A stretch of 64,000 nucleotides of DNA, taken from contig NZ_CP126260.1 in NCBI RefSeq assembly GCF_003234365.2, positions 2,542,001 through 2,606,000 on the forward strand, in the 5' to 3' direction. Positions within the stretch are counted from its first letter, which is position 1. The number at the start of each line of letters is the position of its first letter. Shown here in pieces: positions 8,956-17,669 of the stretch. Below the pieces are notes generated by a model. It searched no databases. It was given only the letters and a program-made list of their open reading frames with translations, and was not told the origin of the DNA. Both the position numbers and the translations under genes were made by a program. The DNA is from Curtobacterium sp. MCJR17_020. Lineage in GTDB: Bacteria > Actinomycetota > Actinomycetes > Actinomycetales > Microbacteriaceae.

Positions 8956-10359
8956 TCAGGGGTAGACGCGCACCGGCGTGGACACCTGGGTGGACGGCCG
9001 GACCGGGAACCCGGCGATGCCGTCGTCCCCGCGGTAGGTCACGCCCACCACGACCCCTTCGGCACCGGCGATCGAGAGCTGCTTCGCGGTCTGCACCGGC
9101 ATGGTCGCGGTCGCGCCGGACAGCACCTGGATGGTGCGCTTCTCGTCGCCGGAGCGGATCGTGATCGCACGGTCCTCGCGCGTCGGGTTCACGAAGTTCA
9201 TCCGGACGCCCTCCCCCGGTGCCACCGCGGTGATGACCTGGTCGCCCAGGGGCTCGGCCGAGGCGAACCAGCCGAGGTCGCTGTTGCCGTCAGCCGTCGG
9301 TGAGGTCGTGCGGGCACCGGCGACGACGGGCTGCGTCGACGTGACGGTGAACGAGTACCGGCCGTCCGGGAAGTCGTCGAGCGCGACGTCGGTCACGACG
9401 CCGGGCTCGGCGGTGGCGTTCACGGTCGTGCCGCCGCCGTCCGCCGTGCTGATGCCGAGCGTGACGCGTGCCGACTCGGTGCCGGGGACGAACAGCCGGA
9501 CGACGGGGGCGGCGTCCGCCGTGTCGTCACCGCGCTGTGCCTCCTGTGCGCCGGCGAGCACGACGCCGGGGATGACCTGCGACCGCGAGGGGGCGGCGCC
9601 GCCGGAGACGATGTCGTAGCCACCGGGGGTCAGCGTGCGGACGACGGTCTCCTGCATGTGGGCGACGATCTGCCCGCCCGAGGACGACACGTGCACGACG
9701 GTGGATCCCTGGTCGGACACGAAGCCGGACAGCGGGACGACCTTCTGGGTGTTCGGGGCGACGACGATGCCGGTCGTGCCGGGGGCGCTGACCGTGCCGG
9801 TGCCGTCGTAGATCACCAGGTCGACGGTCGCGTTCACGTCGGTGGGGTTCGACAGGGTGACGAGGCTGGTGCGCCCGGTCTCGGTCGAGCCGCCGACGAG
9901 CCAGGTCGACTGCGAGGGGTCGTCGCACGACGCCGCGCCGGCACCGACCAGGTCGCCGCTGGAGACGCTCTGGTAGCTGCTGCCCGCGACCTGCGGTGTC
10001 GTGTCGCCCGCGGGGGCGGTGAGCAGGCGCGGGTCGCTGCCACCGGTGGACGACGGGTCGAGCGAGGTCCGCTCGACGGTCGAACCGGTCGTCGCCGTGG
10101 CCACGGTCGCCGAACCGACGGTGCTCGCCTGGGTGGCGTCGTTGCCGGAGTCGTCGGACAGCCGCAGGGCGCTGCCGGCGCAGACGCGCTCGGCGTCGGC
10201 GGGCACCGGGGTGACGGTCCGGCCGGCCGGGCGACCCGGTTCGGCCGCGGTGCCGTAGGCGTGCGCGGCCGTGACGGCGCCGGCAGCGACGACGACGGCG
10301 ATCGCGGTCGCGGTGCCGCGGACGACCCAGCGTCGGACGGAGCGGGTGGTGGTGCTCAT
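8956..10359 (-). CDS. DUF5719 family secreted/membrane-anchored protein
   Basis: 467 residues. A basic N-terminus and one hydrophobic helix (about residues 15-33, TAIAVVVAAGAVTAAHAYG) indicate a signal anchor or signal peptide; the rest is extracytoplasmic, low in charge and rich in Thr/Val/Ser beta-strands (for example TSLVTLSNPTDVNATVDLVIYD, a jelly-roll-like repeat). DUF5719 proteins are found in actinobacteria immediately downstream of a large GT2 membrane glycosyltransferase near whiB, as here. The ATGA overlap with that gene (10356-10359) couples the two. Likely helps the glycosyltransferase at the outer face; this is inference. Confidence 0.87.
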   Translation of the reverse strand: MSTTTRSVRRWVVRGTATAIAVVVAAGAVTAAHAYGTAAEPGRPAGRTVTPVPADAERVCAGSALRLSDDSGNDATQASTVGSATVATATTGSTVERTSLDPSSTGGSDPRLLTAPAGDTTPQVAGSSYQSVSSGDLVGAGAASCDDPSQSTWLVGGSTETGRTSLVTLSNPTDVNATVDLVIYDGTGTVSAPGTTGIVVAPNTQKVVPLSGFVSDQGSTVVHVSSSGGQIVAHMQETVVRTLTPGGYDIVSGGAAPSRSQVIPGVVLAGAQEAQRGDDTADAAPVVRLFVPGTESARVTLGISTADGGGTTVNATAEPGVVTDVALDDFPDGRYSFTVTSTQPVVAGARTTSPTADGNSDLGWFASAEPLGDQVITAVAPGEGVRMNFVNPTREDRAITIRSGDEKRTIQVLSGATATMPVQTAKQLSIAGAEGVVVGVTYRGDDGIAGFPVRPSTQVSTPVRVYP

Positions 10360-13193
10360 TCGTCGCGCTCCTCGTCGAAGGTGGTCGCGGGTTCCTCGGC
10401 CTCGATGACGTTCGAGGTGGCGCGGCGACGGCGCGGGGCCGTCGGCACGGCGAGCAGGGCGGCCGCCCCGAACACCACGCCGAGCACGACCAGGTACAGG
10501 ACGTGCGTCGCACGGGCGGCGGCGGACCCGGTGGCGGTCCGGTCGACGTCGCCCTCGTAGTGGAACAGCTGGCCGTTCGTGGTCTCACCGATGCTCGTGA
10601 AGAGCGCGTTCTGCCCGATCGTGCCCGCGGCCCGGTCGTGCACGGTCTGCGCCTCGGGGTCGTCACCGGCGTCGTCGAGCAGGACGAAGCTGATGCCGAG
10701 TTCCTGCAGCGCCGGCCGGGGGTCGTAGCCGCTGCGGCTCGCCAGGTTGCCGGCGAGCGTCGTGAGCCGGGCGCCGGACTCGCTCAACCGCAGGGCGGTC
10801 GCGTCGAGGGTCGACTGGTCGTCGAGGGTGGCACCCTGGCCGCGTTCGAGCGCGACTGCGAGCGACCCGTCGTCCTGCGGCACCACGACGAGCGTGCCGA
10901 CGTCGGGGTTCGCCTGCGCCTCGGCGTTCACGTACGCGCTGAGCACCCGGCCGGTGGTCGGCTGGATCGCGGCGTTGCCGAGGTAGAACGCGGCGAAGGC
11001 GGGGGCCACCGCCACACCGGCGAGCACCGTCGCGACGAGTCCCGTGACCGGTGCGGCCTTGGGCAGCACGTCGATCCCGATGCAGGCAGCGACCACGATC
11101 GCGAGCCAGTACACCGACAGCCCGCTGCCCGGCCACACGATGGTGGTGGTCGACCCGACGCCGGTGACGGTCACGTGGGTGGCGGCGAACGCGGTGCCGA
11201 AGCCCAGCAGTGCGACGACGAGCGCCGAGCCGGCGACGGCCCAGCGGTGTCCGAGCATCGCGCCGATCGCAGCGGCGGCGATCGGGACGGCCAGGACGGC
11301 CATCACGATCGGCAGCCACGTGCCGACGGCGGCGAGCCCGGACGTGGCGGGCAGCCACCCGCTCCAGTCCGGCAGCGGCTGGCCGATGGCCAGCTGCAGC
11401 GCGGACGGCGCACGCGTGGCGGACGGGACGCCGGGGTCCGCGAAGACGGCGAGGAGGTTGCCGCGCGCGACCTGGGCGAGGACGAGCGGCAGGAAGAGCA
11501 CCGCGGTCGGCACCGGGATGAAGGCCCGACGGTGTGCACGGCGCCACCCGACGACGAGCGCGACGAGCCACCCGATCAGCAGGACCGGCAGCAACGACGG
11601 CGCCGAGGCCGCCACGACCGCGAACAGCAGCGAGGCACCCGAGGCCCAGGCCCACGAGCGGTGCGCCTCGAGCACGGCGACGAACAACCACGGCAGCACC
11701 AGGTGCGCGATGACGGCGCCGAGGTGGCCCGTCGTGACCGCGCCGACGAGCGAGGGCGCGATGGCGTACAGCGCCGCACCGATCACCGGCACCCACTTGC
11801 GGGTCGTCACCTTGCGGACCGCGAACCAGGCGCCGAGGGCGGAGACCGGGAACGCGACGAGCATCACGAGCACGACGGACGTCGAGGGCGACCAGAACAC
11901 GATCGAACCGAGGACCGCCAGCACGGCGGCGAACGGGTCGGACGGACCGGTGAACCCGGTGCCGAGCGAGTGCCAGCCGTACCCGACGTTCTGCCAGAGC
12001 TGCCCGACGCTCGTGCTGAGGGGCAGCAGGCCACCGCCGGTCAACGCCGGTGAGCCGAGCAGGGGGTAGAGCGTGACGACGCTCAGGACGGCCGCGGCCA
12101 GCACGACCCAGATCCCACCGTCGCCGAGGAACGACGCCCGCGCGATCGGGGCGTCCTCGACCCGGGCGAGTTCGACGTCGCGCGAGGTGGTGCGGTGCTC
12201 GTGCACCCGACGCCAGCTGACCCGGAGCGGTTCGACGGCGGCCCAACCGAGCTTCTTCGTGCGGGCGAGGTTCCTGCGCGCCCGACCGGTGCCGCCGCCG
12301 AAGGCCACCGCGAACGCCGCGGCGAGCTCGGGGACGACGGCCGCGGGGTGCTTGGCGACGAGGTGGCCGATCGCCCGGCCGAGTGCGAAGGGGACGAGGG
12401 TGAGCCAGTGCAACCAGAGCAGTCCGCCCGGCGCGTAGGTCATCCGGCGGTGCAGCTGCGCCTGCCGGTGCATGCGGACACGGCGGGCCTCGGAGACGCG
12501 CTTGCGGCCGAACTCCTCGATCGGACCGGCGGTGGTGACCTTCGCCTCGGGGACCACGGCGACGCGGTGCCCGGCCAAGCGGACCCGGACGCAGAAGTCG
12601 AGGGCGGCATCGACGTCGGGCAACGCCGGGTCGAAGCCGGCGAGCTCGGTCCACACCGATCGGCGCACGAGCATGCCGCCGGCGGCGACGCCGAGCACGT
12701 CGGTGTGCCGGTCGTGCTGACCCTGGTCGAGCTCGTCCTGCACGAGACCGATCGATCGGCCGAAGCGCGTCATGCTCTCGCCGAACGCGCGGATGAGCGA
12801 GGGGTCGTCGTCGGCGACGAGCTTCGGACCCGCCACGACCACGGACGGCGCGATCTCGACGGCGGAGAGCAGGTCGGCGAGCGCGGTCGGCGACGGTGCG
12901 TTGTCGTGCCCGAGCAGCCACAGCCACTCGTCGACGGGCTCGTCCACGACGGCGGGCGGGGCCTCGCGCTCCCCGCGGGCGACGGCCTCACCGAAGGGGC
13001 GTCCGGCCGGCAGGCGCAGGAGCTCGGCGGACCCGCCGAAGGACAGGCCGGCGGTGGAGCCGTCGGTCGATCCGACGTCGACGACCACCAGGTTCTCGGG
13101 GTGGCGGGTCTGGGCCGCGAGTGCGTCCAGGGTCCGGTCGAGGTGGGCCGCTCCGTTGGCGGCGACGAGGATCGCGGTGACTCTGGGCTGCAT
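10356..13193 (-). CDS. GT2-family glycosyltransferase fused to a polytopic membrane domain
   Basis: 945 residues. The N-terminal ~240 residues form a GT-A domain: VTAILVAANGAAHLDRTLDAL, VVVDVGSTDGST, then LLGHDNAPSPTALADL where an acidic D-N pair stands in for the DxD region, and a C-terminal acceptor part (GFDPALPDVDAALDFCVRVRLAGHRV). From about residue 330 onward at least ten hydrophobic helices alternate with short loops, followed by a periplasmic-type region before a last helix near residue 910. Such GT2-membrane fusions beside DUF5719 and whiB are conserved in actinobacteria and are thought to work on envelope glycans. Start at 13193 (MQPRVTAIL). Confidence 0.88.
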   Translation of the reverse strand: MQPRVTAILVAANGAAHLDRTLDALAAQTRHPENLVVVDVGSTDGSTAGLSFGGSAELLRLPAGRPFGEAVARGEREAPPAVVDEPVDEWLWLLGHDNAPSPTALADLLSAVEIAPSVVVAGPKLVADDDPSLIRAFGESMTRFGRSIGLVQDELDQGQHDRHTDVLGVAAGGMLVRRSVWTELAGFDPALPDVDAALDFCVRVRLAGHRVAVVPEAKVTTAGPIEEFGRKRVSEARRVRMHRQAQLHRRMTYAPGGLLWLHWLTLVPFALGRAIGHLVAKHPAAVVPELAAAFAVAFGGGTGRARRNLARTKKLGWAAVEPLRVSWRRVHEHRTTSRDVELARVEDAPIARASFLGDGGIWVVLAAAVLSVVTLYPLLGSPALTGGGLLPLSTSVGQLWQNVGYGWHSLGTGFTGPSDPFAAVLAVLGSIVFWSPSTSVVLVMLVAFPVSALGAWFAVRKVTTRKWVPVIGAALYAIAPSLVGAVTTGHLGAVIAHLVLPWLFVAVLEAHRSWAWASGASLLFAVVAASAPSLLPVLLIGWLVALVVGWRRAHRRAFIPVPTAVLFLPLVLAQVARGNLLAVFADPGVPSATRAPSALQLAIGQPLPDWSGWLPATSGLAAVGTWLPIVMAVLAVPIAAAAIGAMLGHRWAVAGSALVVALLGFGTAFAATHVTVTGVGSTTTIVWPGSGLSVYWLAIVVAACIGIDVLPKAAPVTGLVATVLAGVAVAPAFAAFYLGNAAIQPTTGRVLSAYVNAEAQANPDVGTLVVVPQDDGSLAVALERGQGATLDDQSTLDATALRLSESGARLTTLAGNLASRSGYDPRPALQELGISFVLLDDAGDDPEAQTVHDRAAGTIGQNALFTSIGETTNGQLFHYEGDVDRTATGSAAARATHVLYLVVLGVVFGAAALLAVPTAPRRRRATSNVIEAEEPATTFDEERDE

Positions 13194-13203
13194 GACGGGC
13201 GTC

Positions 13204-13209
13204 ACTCTA
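13204..13209 (-). promoter_or_regulatory. Probable -10 element (TAGAGT) of the GT2 membrane gene
   Basis: TAGAGT on the minus strand, 10 nt before the ATG at 13193; no ribosome site is seen in the short leader. Confidence 0.45.
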
Positions 13210-13343
13210 CGGTCTGGAGGCACGGCGTCCGCTGCGGACGGCGGCGCGCCGTGAACCTGTGGGAACGTCAGTGCTGTGTGGAGGACGTCTCGACGCGGCC
13301 GGCTTCCGGCGCCTTCGTCGCAGGCTCCTCAGGGGCGCAGTCG

Positions 13344-13363
13344 CACGGCGCTGGCGCGCCGTG
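13344..13363 (-). terminator. Hairpin after whiB
   Basis: CACGGCGC and GCGCCGTG arms with a 4-base loop (TGGC) begin 7 bases after the whiB stop codon. Confidence 0.6.
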
Positions 13364-13370
13364 ACCGCGA

Positions 13371-13694
13371 CTACGCCCGCTTGCGCAACTTGCGACGCTC
13401 GCGCTCGGACAGGCCGCCCCAGATGCCGAAGCGTTCGTCGTTCTCGAGCGCGTACTCGAGGCACTGCGCCCGGACCTCGCACGACGTGCAGATCTTCTTC
13501 GCTTCGCGCGTGGAGCCGCCCTTCTCGGGGAAGAACGCCTCCGGGTCGGTCTGTGCGCACAGCGAGTCGACCTGCCACGCGAGCGGGTTCTCCTCGTCGT
13601 CCGTCTCCGGCCGTCGAACACCCGGGACGCCGAGCGCCACGGGGTCGACGTGCCAGTCCTCCGGAACTCCGGCGTGGAAGTCGGAACCGTTCAC
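13371..13694 (-). CDS. whiB: WhiB-family iron-sulfur transcriptional regulator
   Basis: 107 residues from the chosen GTG. Four cluster-binding cysteines are in place (Cys46, Cys69, Cys72, Cys78; pattern C-x22-C-x2-C-x5-C), followed by the G(I/V)WGG turn (GIWGGLSERERR, ~90-101) and a basic C-terminus (RRKLRKRA) for DNA contact. WhiB proteins carry a redox-sensitive [4Fe-4S] cluster and act with the principal sigma factor; position beside the DUF3499 genes and the PEDW(F/H)VDPVxLGVPGV N-terminus suggest the WhiB2 (WhmD/WhiB) branch, linked to septation and cell division. GTG at 13694 follows AGGGG at good spacing; GTG at 13703 is the alternative, and the ATG further upstream falls inside the promoter. 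Confidence 0.95.
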   Translation of the reverse strand: MNGSDFHAGVPEDWHVDPVALGVPGVRRPETDDEENPLAWQVDSLCAQTDPEAFFPEKGGSTREAKKICTSCEVRAQCLEYALENDERFGIWGGLSERERRKLRKRA

Positions 13695-13752
13695 CCTGAT
13701 CACCCCTGACGTCTCGATAACGGGACCACAACGATTGAAGTCGTTGCCTGTA

Positions 13753-13781
13753 ATTACAGCGGTGTCATTCGCCTGAGTCAA
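13753..13781 (-). promoter_or_regulatory. whiB promoter with palindromic -10 (TGTAATTACA)
   Basis: On the minus strand TTGACT (13781-13776), a 17-base spacer and TGTAAT (13758-13753) form the best sigma-70-type promoter in the window. The -10 lies in the perfect palindrome TGTAATTACA (13749-13758), a striking AT-rich island that could be an operator. The transcript start would be near 13745, giving a ~50-nt leader. Confidence 0.75.
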
Positions 13782-13815
13782 GTCGCGGATCATAGAAGGC
13801 ACTGACCGCTTCGGC

Positions 13816-13880
13816 GTGTCATGTCCCCCGTCTGGGCGTGTCGCGCCCGGTCTGTCGGGGTTTCGGGGGACAGCTGACAC
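13816..13880 (-). terminator. Long imperfect hairpin between galE and whiB
   Basis: GTGTCATGTCCCCC (13816-13829) pairs with GGGGGACAGCTGACAC (13865-13880), with a 2-base bulge and a large loop. It lies shortly after the galE stop and upstream of the whiB promoter; could terminate galE or insulate whiB. Confidence 0.4.
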
Positions 13881-13891
13881 GTCCTCAGCCG

Positions 13892-14854
13892 CTACGAGGC
13901 GCTGCGGCGGGCCTCCCACGCACTCGTGACCATCTCGTCCAGGGTGTGGCGCATCGCCCAGTCGAGGTCGCGCGTGGCGGCCTCGCCGGTGGCCACGATG
14001 CGCGCCGGGTCACCGGGGCGGCGCGGCGCGATCTCGGGGTCGAAGGCGATCCCGGTGCCCTTCGCCATGGCGTCCATGATCTGCCGGACGCTCACCCCGT
14101 CGCCGCTGCCGAGGTTGTACGCCTGCTCGAGCGGCTCCCCCGCCTCGAGCTTCTGGGCCGCGACGGCGTGCGAGTGCGCGAGGTCGGCGACGTGGATGTA
14201 GTCACGGACGCAGGTGCCGTCCTCGGTGGCGTAGTCGTCGCCGTTGATGCGCGGCGTGCGGCCGGCCAACAGGGCGTCGAACACGAGCGGGAACAGGTTG
14301 TGCGGGCTGGCGTCGTACAGGTCGGGTTCGCCGGACCCGACGACGTTGAAGTAGCGGAGCGAGGTCGTCGTGAAGCCCGCTGCGACCTCCATGTCGCGCA
14401 GCAGCCACTCGCCGATGAGCTTCGACTCGCCGTACGGGGACTCCGGTGCCTTCGGGGTCGACTCCACGACGACGTCGACGTCCGGGGTGCCGTACACCGC
14501 GGCGCTCGACGAGAAGACGGCCTTCGTGACGCCGTTCTCGGCCATCGCACGGAGCAGCGTCGCCATGCCGGTGACGTTCTGCTCGTAGGTGTGCAGCGGA
14601 CGCTCGACCGAGACACCGGCGTACTTGAAGCCCGCGACGTGCACCACGCCGGTGACGTCGTGCTCGCGCAGGGTGCGGGCGACCAGCTCGCCGTCCAGGA
14701 TCGTGCCCTCGACGAACGGCACGTCGTCCGGCACGAACGCGCGGAAGCCGCTCGAGAGGTCGTCGAACGCGACCGTGTCGATGCCGGCCGAGCGCAGTGC
14801 TCGGACGACGTGGGACCCGATGTACCCGGCACCGCCGGTGACCAGCCAACTCAT
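13892..14854 (-). CDS. galE: UDP-glucose 4-epimerase
   Basis: 320 residues. Interconverts UDP-glucose and UDP-galactose (cytoplasmic SDR enzyme with bound NAD), supplying UDP-Gal for surface glycans. Seen: N-terminal NAD loop TGGAGYIG, the SSAAVYG strand with catalytic Ser, YGESK with the catalytic Tyr/Lys, the LRYFNVVGSGEPDLY substrate region, DGTCVRDYIHVADLA and YNLGSGDGVSVRQIM. The length is typical. A UDP-GlcNAc or arabinose epimerase cannot be excluded from sequence alone. Confidence 0.93.
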   Translation of the reverse strand: MSWLVTGGAGYIGSHVVRALRSAGIDTVAFDDLSSGFRAFVPDDVPFVEGTILDGELVARTLREHDVTGVVHVAGFKYAGVSVERPLHTYEQNVTGMATLLRAMAENGVTKAVFSSSAAVYGTPDVDVVVESTPKAPESPYGESKLIGEWLLRDMEVAAGFTTTSLRYFNVVGSGEPDLYDASPHNLFPLVFDALLAGRTPRINGDDYATEDGTCVRDYIHVADLAHSHAVAAQKLEAGEPLEQAYNLGSGDGVSVRQIMDAMAKGTGIAFDPEIAPRRPGDPARIVATGEAATRDLDWAMRHTLDEMVTSAWEARRSAS

Positions 14855-14861
14855 GGTCGCC

Positions 14862-14867
14862 ACGCTA
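14862..14867 (-). promoter_or_regulatory. Probable -10 element (TAGCGT) of galE, leaderless type
   Basis: TAGCGT on the minus strand, 7 nt before the ATG at 14854. Confidence 0.5.
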
Positions 14868-14967
14868 GCGGACGCTTGCGTCGCCCCGGTCGCGGTGTGC
14901 GGGACCGCGCCAGCGCGTGCGGCTCCGCGCCGGTCCGGTGCGGCCCGGGTGCCCGCGTCGCTCCGCG

Positions 14968-16176
14968 CTACCGGCCGGTCGCGATGAAGACCGTGGACGT
15001 CACGCCGTTCGACGAGTCGGCCTCGACCGTGACGTCGCCCTCGTCCGGTGTGATGAAGCAGGACTCGCCCTTGCGGAGCAACGTGGCGGACGTCGCGCCG
15101 ACGAGCGTCACGACGCCCTCGGTGCAGATCGCGATCGACGGGCCGGCCAGCGGAGCCACCCCGCCGGTGCTCAGCCCGACCGGTCGTCCGTCGCCGTCGA
15201 CCCGCAGCAGCGCGAAGCCGACGCCCTCTGGTGCGAAGCGGTCCACGCCGGGGGCCAGGCGCTCCGGCTCGAGGACCGGTGCCGGGTAGGCCGTGAAGTC
15301 GAGCACGTGCAGGAGTTCGGGGACGTCGACGTGCTTCGGTGTCAGTCCCCCGCGCAGCACGTTGTCGGACGGTGCCATGAGCTCGATGCCGAGGCCGTCC
15401 AGGTACGCGTGGATGTTGCCGGCGGGCAGGTACATCGCCTGTCCCGCGGTGAGCGTCACCCGGTGCATGAGCAGGGAGACGACGATGCCGGGGTCGCCCG
15501 GCCAGCTCGTCGCCAGGTCGCGGACCGTCGCCGTGTTCGGGGTCAGCAGGTCGTCGTCGAGGGCGACGGCGAGGTCGCTCGCGGCCTGCACGACGGCGAG
15601 CGCGGAGTCGTCGGCCGTCTCGAGCCACCGCACGGTGTCCTCGAGGCCGTGCTGCAGGTGCGCCTCGAGCGGGCCGAGCCGACCGCTGCCGGCGTCGAGC
15701 ACGCGGACCTCGGCCAGGGTCTCCTCGACCGGGCGGAAACCGCTCAGGGCCTCGAACCGCTCGCTCAGGGCGACGACGAGCTCGGGCTTCGGGAACGGGT
15801 CCTTGTAGTTGCGCGCCGGGTCGTCGATCGCGATGCCCTCGCGTTCCTCGCGCGCGAAGCCGGCCTCGGCCTGCTCCGGCGTCGGGTGCGCCTGCAGCGA
15901 CAGGGGCGCCGCCGCTGCGAGCACCTTCAACAGGAACGGCAGGCCTGCGCGGTCGCCGCCGAGGGCGTCCTGCGGCTCGGCGGCGATCCAGTCGAGCAGC
16001 GTGTCGGCACCGCCGACCATCGCCGGGTTGACGACCACGCTCGGGCTGCCCGGGTGGGCGCCGAGCCAGAGCTCTGCCTGCGGGGCGCCGGTGACGGTGC
16101 GACCGAGGAGCTCCGGGATCGCGGTGACCGAGCCCCAGGCGTAGTCGCGGGGGGTGTTCGTGATGCCGAGGAACAT
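14968..16176 (-). CDS. manA: Mannose-6-phosphate isomerase, class I
   Basis: 402 residues. Converts fructose-6-phosphate and mannose-6-phosphate, opening the route to GDP-mannose and polyprenol-phosphomannose (the synthase lies at 20.6 kb). Zinc-dependent cupin. Seen: N-terminal NTPRDYAWGSVTAIPELLG, ELWLGAHPGSPS, the metal motif QAHPTPEQAEAGFAREE (Gln, His), YKDPFPKPELVVALSERFEALSGF, and MYLPAGNIHAYLDGLGIELMAPSDNVLRGGLTPK around the second metal His and active-site Arg. Start at 16176 (MFLGITNTP). It is divergent from an O-antigen ligase-like gene; manA near whiB and DUF3499 is also the mycobacterial arrangement. Confidence 0.96.
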   Translation of the reverse strand: MFLGITNTPRDYAWGSVTAIPELLGRTVTGAPQAELWLGAHPGSPSVVVNPAMVGGADTLLDWIAAEPQDALGGDRAGLPFLLKVLAAAAPLSLQAHPTPEQAEAGFAREEREGIAIDDPARNYKDPFPKPELVVALSERFEALSGFRPVEETLAEVRVLDAGSGRLGPLEAHLQHGLEDTVRWLETADDSALAVVQAASDLAVALDDDLLTPNTATVRDLATSWPGDPGIVVSLLMHRVTLTAGQAMYLPAGNIHAYLDGLGIELMAPSDNVLRGGLTPKHVDVPELLHVLDFTAYPAPVLEPERLAPGVDRFAPEGVGFALLRVDGDGRPVGLSTGGVAPLAGPSIAICTEGVVTLVGATSATLLRKGESCFITPDEGDVTVEADSSNGVTSTVFIATGR

Positions 16177-16183
16177 GGGCGAG

Positions 16184-16189
16184 AGCCTA
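16184..16189 (-). promoter_or_regulatory. Probable -10 element (TAGGCT) of manA, leaderless type
   Basis: TAGGCT on the minus strand, 7 nt before the ATG at 16176, back-to-back with the promoter at 16230. Confidence 0.55.
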
Positions 16190-16229
16190 CCGGCGGGATC
16201 CGGGGACTCCGGTGGCCCGCCGCCGCCGG

Positions 16230-16235
16230 TAGCCT
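16230..16235 (+). promoter_or_regulatory. Probable -10 element (TAGCCT) of the O-antigen ligase-like gene, leaderless type
   Basis: TAGCCT ends 6 nt before the GTG at 16242; no Shine-Dalgarno sequence. Confidence 0.55.
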
Positions 16236-16241
16236 GACGTC

Positions 16242-17618
16242 GTGACGAACACCTGGCCGCTGGCACGCGGGACCGTACCCGAGCGCGAGGCGTTCGCCTT
16301 CGGTGCGACCACGATCTTCGTGCTGTTCGCCGGGGACGCCGTCCCGAACACCCTCACCTGGGTCGGAGCGGGCGTCCTGTGGGCGCTCGTCGCCGCCTGG
16401 GGCGTCACGATCTTGGTCCGGGCGAAGCCGCCGCTCGTGCGCTCCCCCTGGCCGCTCTGGGCCTTCCTGGCGTGGTGCCTGCTGTCGGTCGCCTGGTCGC
16501 ACTGGCGGTTCGCCACGATCTCGAGCCTGACCGTGCAGGTGATCTGCGCTGCCGTGGCCTTCACGATCGCGTCCACCCTGACCTGGCGCCGGATCCTCGA
16601 CGCGCTCAGCCTCGCGCTCCGCTGGGTGCTGCTGCTCTCGATCGTGTTCGAGGCCGTCGTCGCGGTGTTCGTGCGGCACCCCATCGCGCCGATCTGGACC
16701 GACTACGGCGACGCCGACATCCCGGACGCCTTCTACTTCTCACGCGCCGAGCTCTTCACCGGTGGCCGCATCCAGGGTCTGCCGGGCAACGCGAACCTGC
16801 TGGCGATGGTCGCGCTGCTCGTCGCGATCGTCGTCGTGCTGCAGCTCGCCGAGGGCCGGATGCGCCGGCAGCGGGCCACCGGCTGGCTCGTGGTCGCCGC
16901 CCTCGGGTTCGTCCTCACCCGCTCCTCCACGGTCATCGCGGCCGCGCTGGTCGTCGCCGTCGTCGCCCTGGTCGCCGCGTGGATGCGCCGGGTCCCGACC
17001 GAGCGACGCACCCCGCGCTACCTGCTGCTCGCGGTCGGCGCGGTCGTCGTCGCCGGCGCGGCGTTCGTGCTGCGCGGACCGGTCTCGGAGCTGCTCGGCA
17101 AGGGGTCGGACGCGACCGGCCGCGGCGAGATCTGGGCGAAGGTGCTCGGTCTGATCGACCAGCACGCCGTCGTCGGCTGGGGCTGGATCGGCTACTGGTG
17201 GCCCGGCATCCCCACCCTGGCCGTGGCGCACCGCAAGGGCGTGACGTACCTGCAGGCGCACGACGCCTACCTCGACGTCTGGATGCAGACAGGCATCATC
17301 GGCCTCGTCCTGTTCCTGCTGTACGTCGTCACGACGCTGTCGCGCTCGTGGGCGTGCGCGACGCGGATCGGTTACGACGCCGCACTCCGTCCGCGCACGT
17401 TCGACCCGGTGTCACTCCTGCCGCTGCTCGTCGTCGTCGCGCTCCTCGTGCAGTCCGTCGCCGAGTCCCGGCTGCTCTACCAGGGGAACTGGGTGCTCTT
17501 CGCGCTCATCGCCATCAAGACCCGGATCGTCCTGACCGGCGAGGAGCCGACCTCGACCGGCGACGGCCCGCGCACCCCGCCCGCGAAACGCGAGTTCCGC
17601 TGGGCCACCACCCGCTGA
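16242..17618 (+). CDS. O-antigen ligase/polymerase-like membrane protein
   Basis: 458 residues, GTG start. About ten to twelve membrane helices with the Wzy/WaaL layout: the periplasmic-type loop carries GNANLLAMVALL in an earlier helix and, after RGEIWAKVLGLIDQHAVVGWGWIGYWWPG, a long loop with HDAYLDVWMQTGIIGLVLF (conserved His before a helix). The W-G-W-x-G signature recurs in the paralogue at 19138. Proteins of this class join or polymerise lipid-linked glycans at the outer membrane face. In this Gram-positive organism the acceptor is unknown; a surface polysaccharide polymerase or a protein/teichoic acid ligase are both possible. Confidence 0.85.
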   Translation: MTNTWPLARGTVPEREAFAFGATTIFVLFAGDAVPNTLTWVGAGVLWALVAAWGVTILVRAKPPLVRSPWPLWAFLAWCLLSVAWSHWRFATISSLTVQVICAAVAFTIASTLTWRRILDALSLALRWVLLLSIVFEAVVAVFVRHPIAPIWTDYGDADIPDAFYFSRAELFTGGRIQGLPGNANLLAMVALLVAIVVVLQLAEGRMRRQRATGWLVVAALGFVLTRSSTVIAAALVVAVVALVAAWMRRVPTERRTPRYLLLAVGAVVVAGAAFVLRGPVSELLGKGSDATGRGEIWAKVLGLIDQHAVVGWGWIGYWWPGIPTLAVAHRKGVTYLQAHDAYLDVWMQTGIIGLVLFLLYVVTTLSRSWACATRIGYDAALRPRTFDPVSLLPLLVVVALLVQSVAESRLLYQGNWVLFALIAIKTRIVLTGEEPTSTGDGPRTPPAKREFRWATTR

Positions 17619-17669
17619 GCGTCAGCGGCCCGCAGTCAGCGGTCCCGCGTCAGCGTCCTGCGTCAGCGG
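17619..17669. repeat. Four short tandem repeats of GTCAGCGG-type units
   Basis: GTCAGCG occurs at 17621, 17635, 17649 and 17662 (periods 14, 14, 13). The array fills the gap between two convergent genes, and its last copy supplies the TGA stop of the minus-strand gene. Confidence 0.7.

Noticed and set aside
13371..13919. Longer WhiB from upstream ATG codons
   Set aside because: Those starts lie in or above the promoter TTGACT-17-TGTAAT; WhiB proteins of this branch start close to the PEDW segment.
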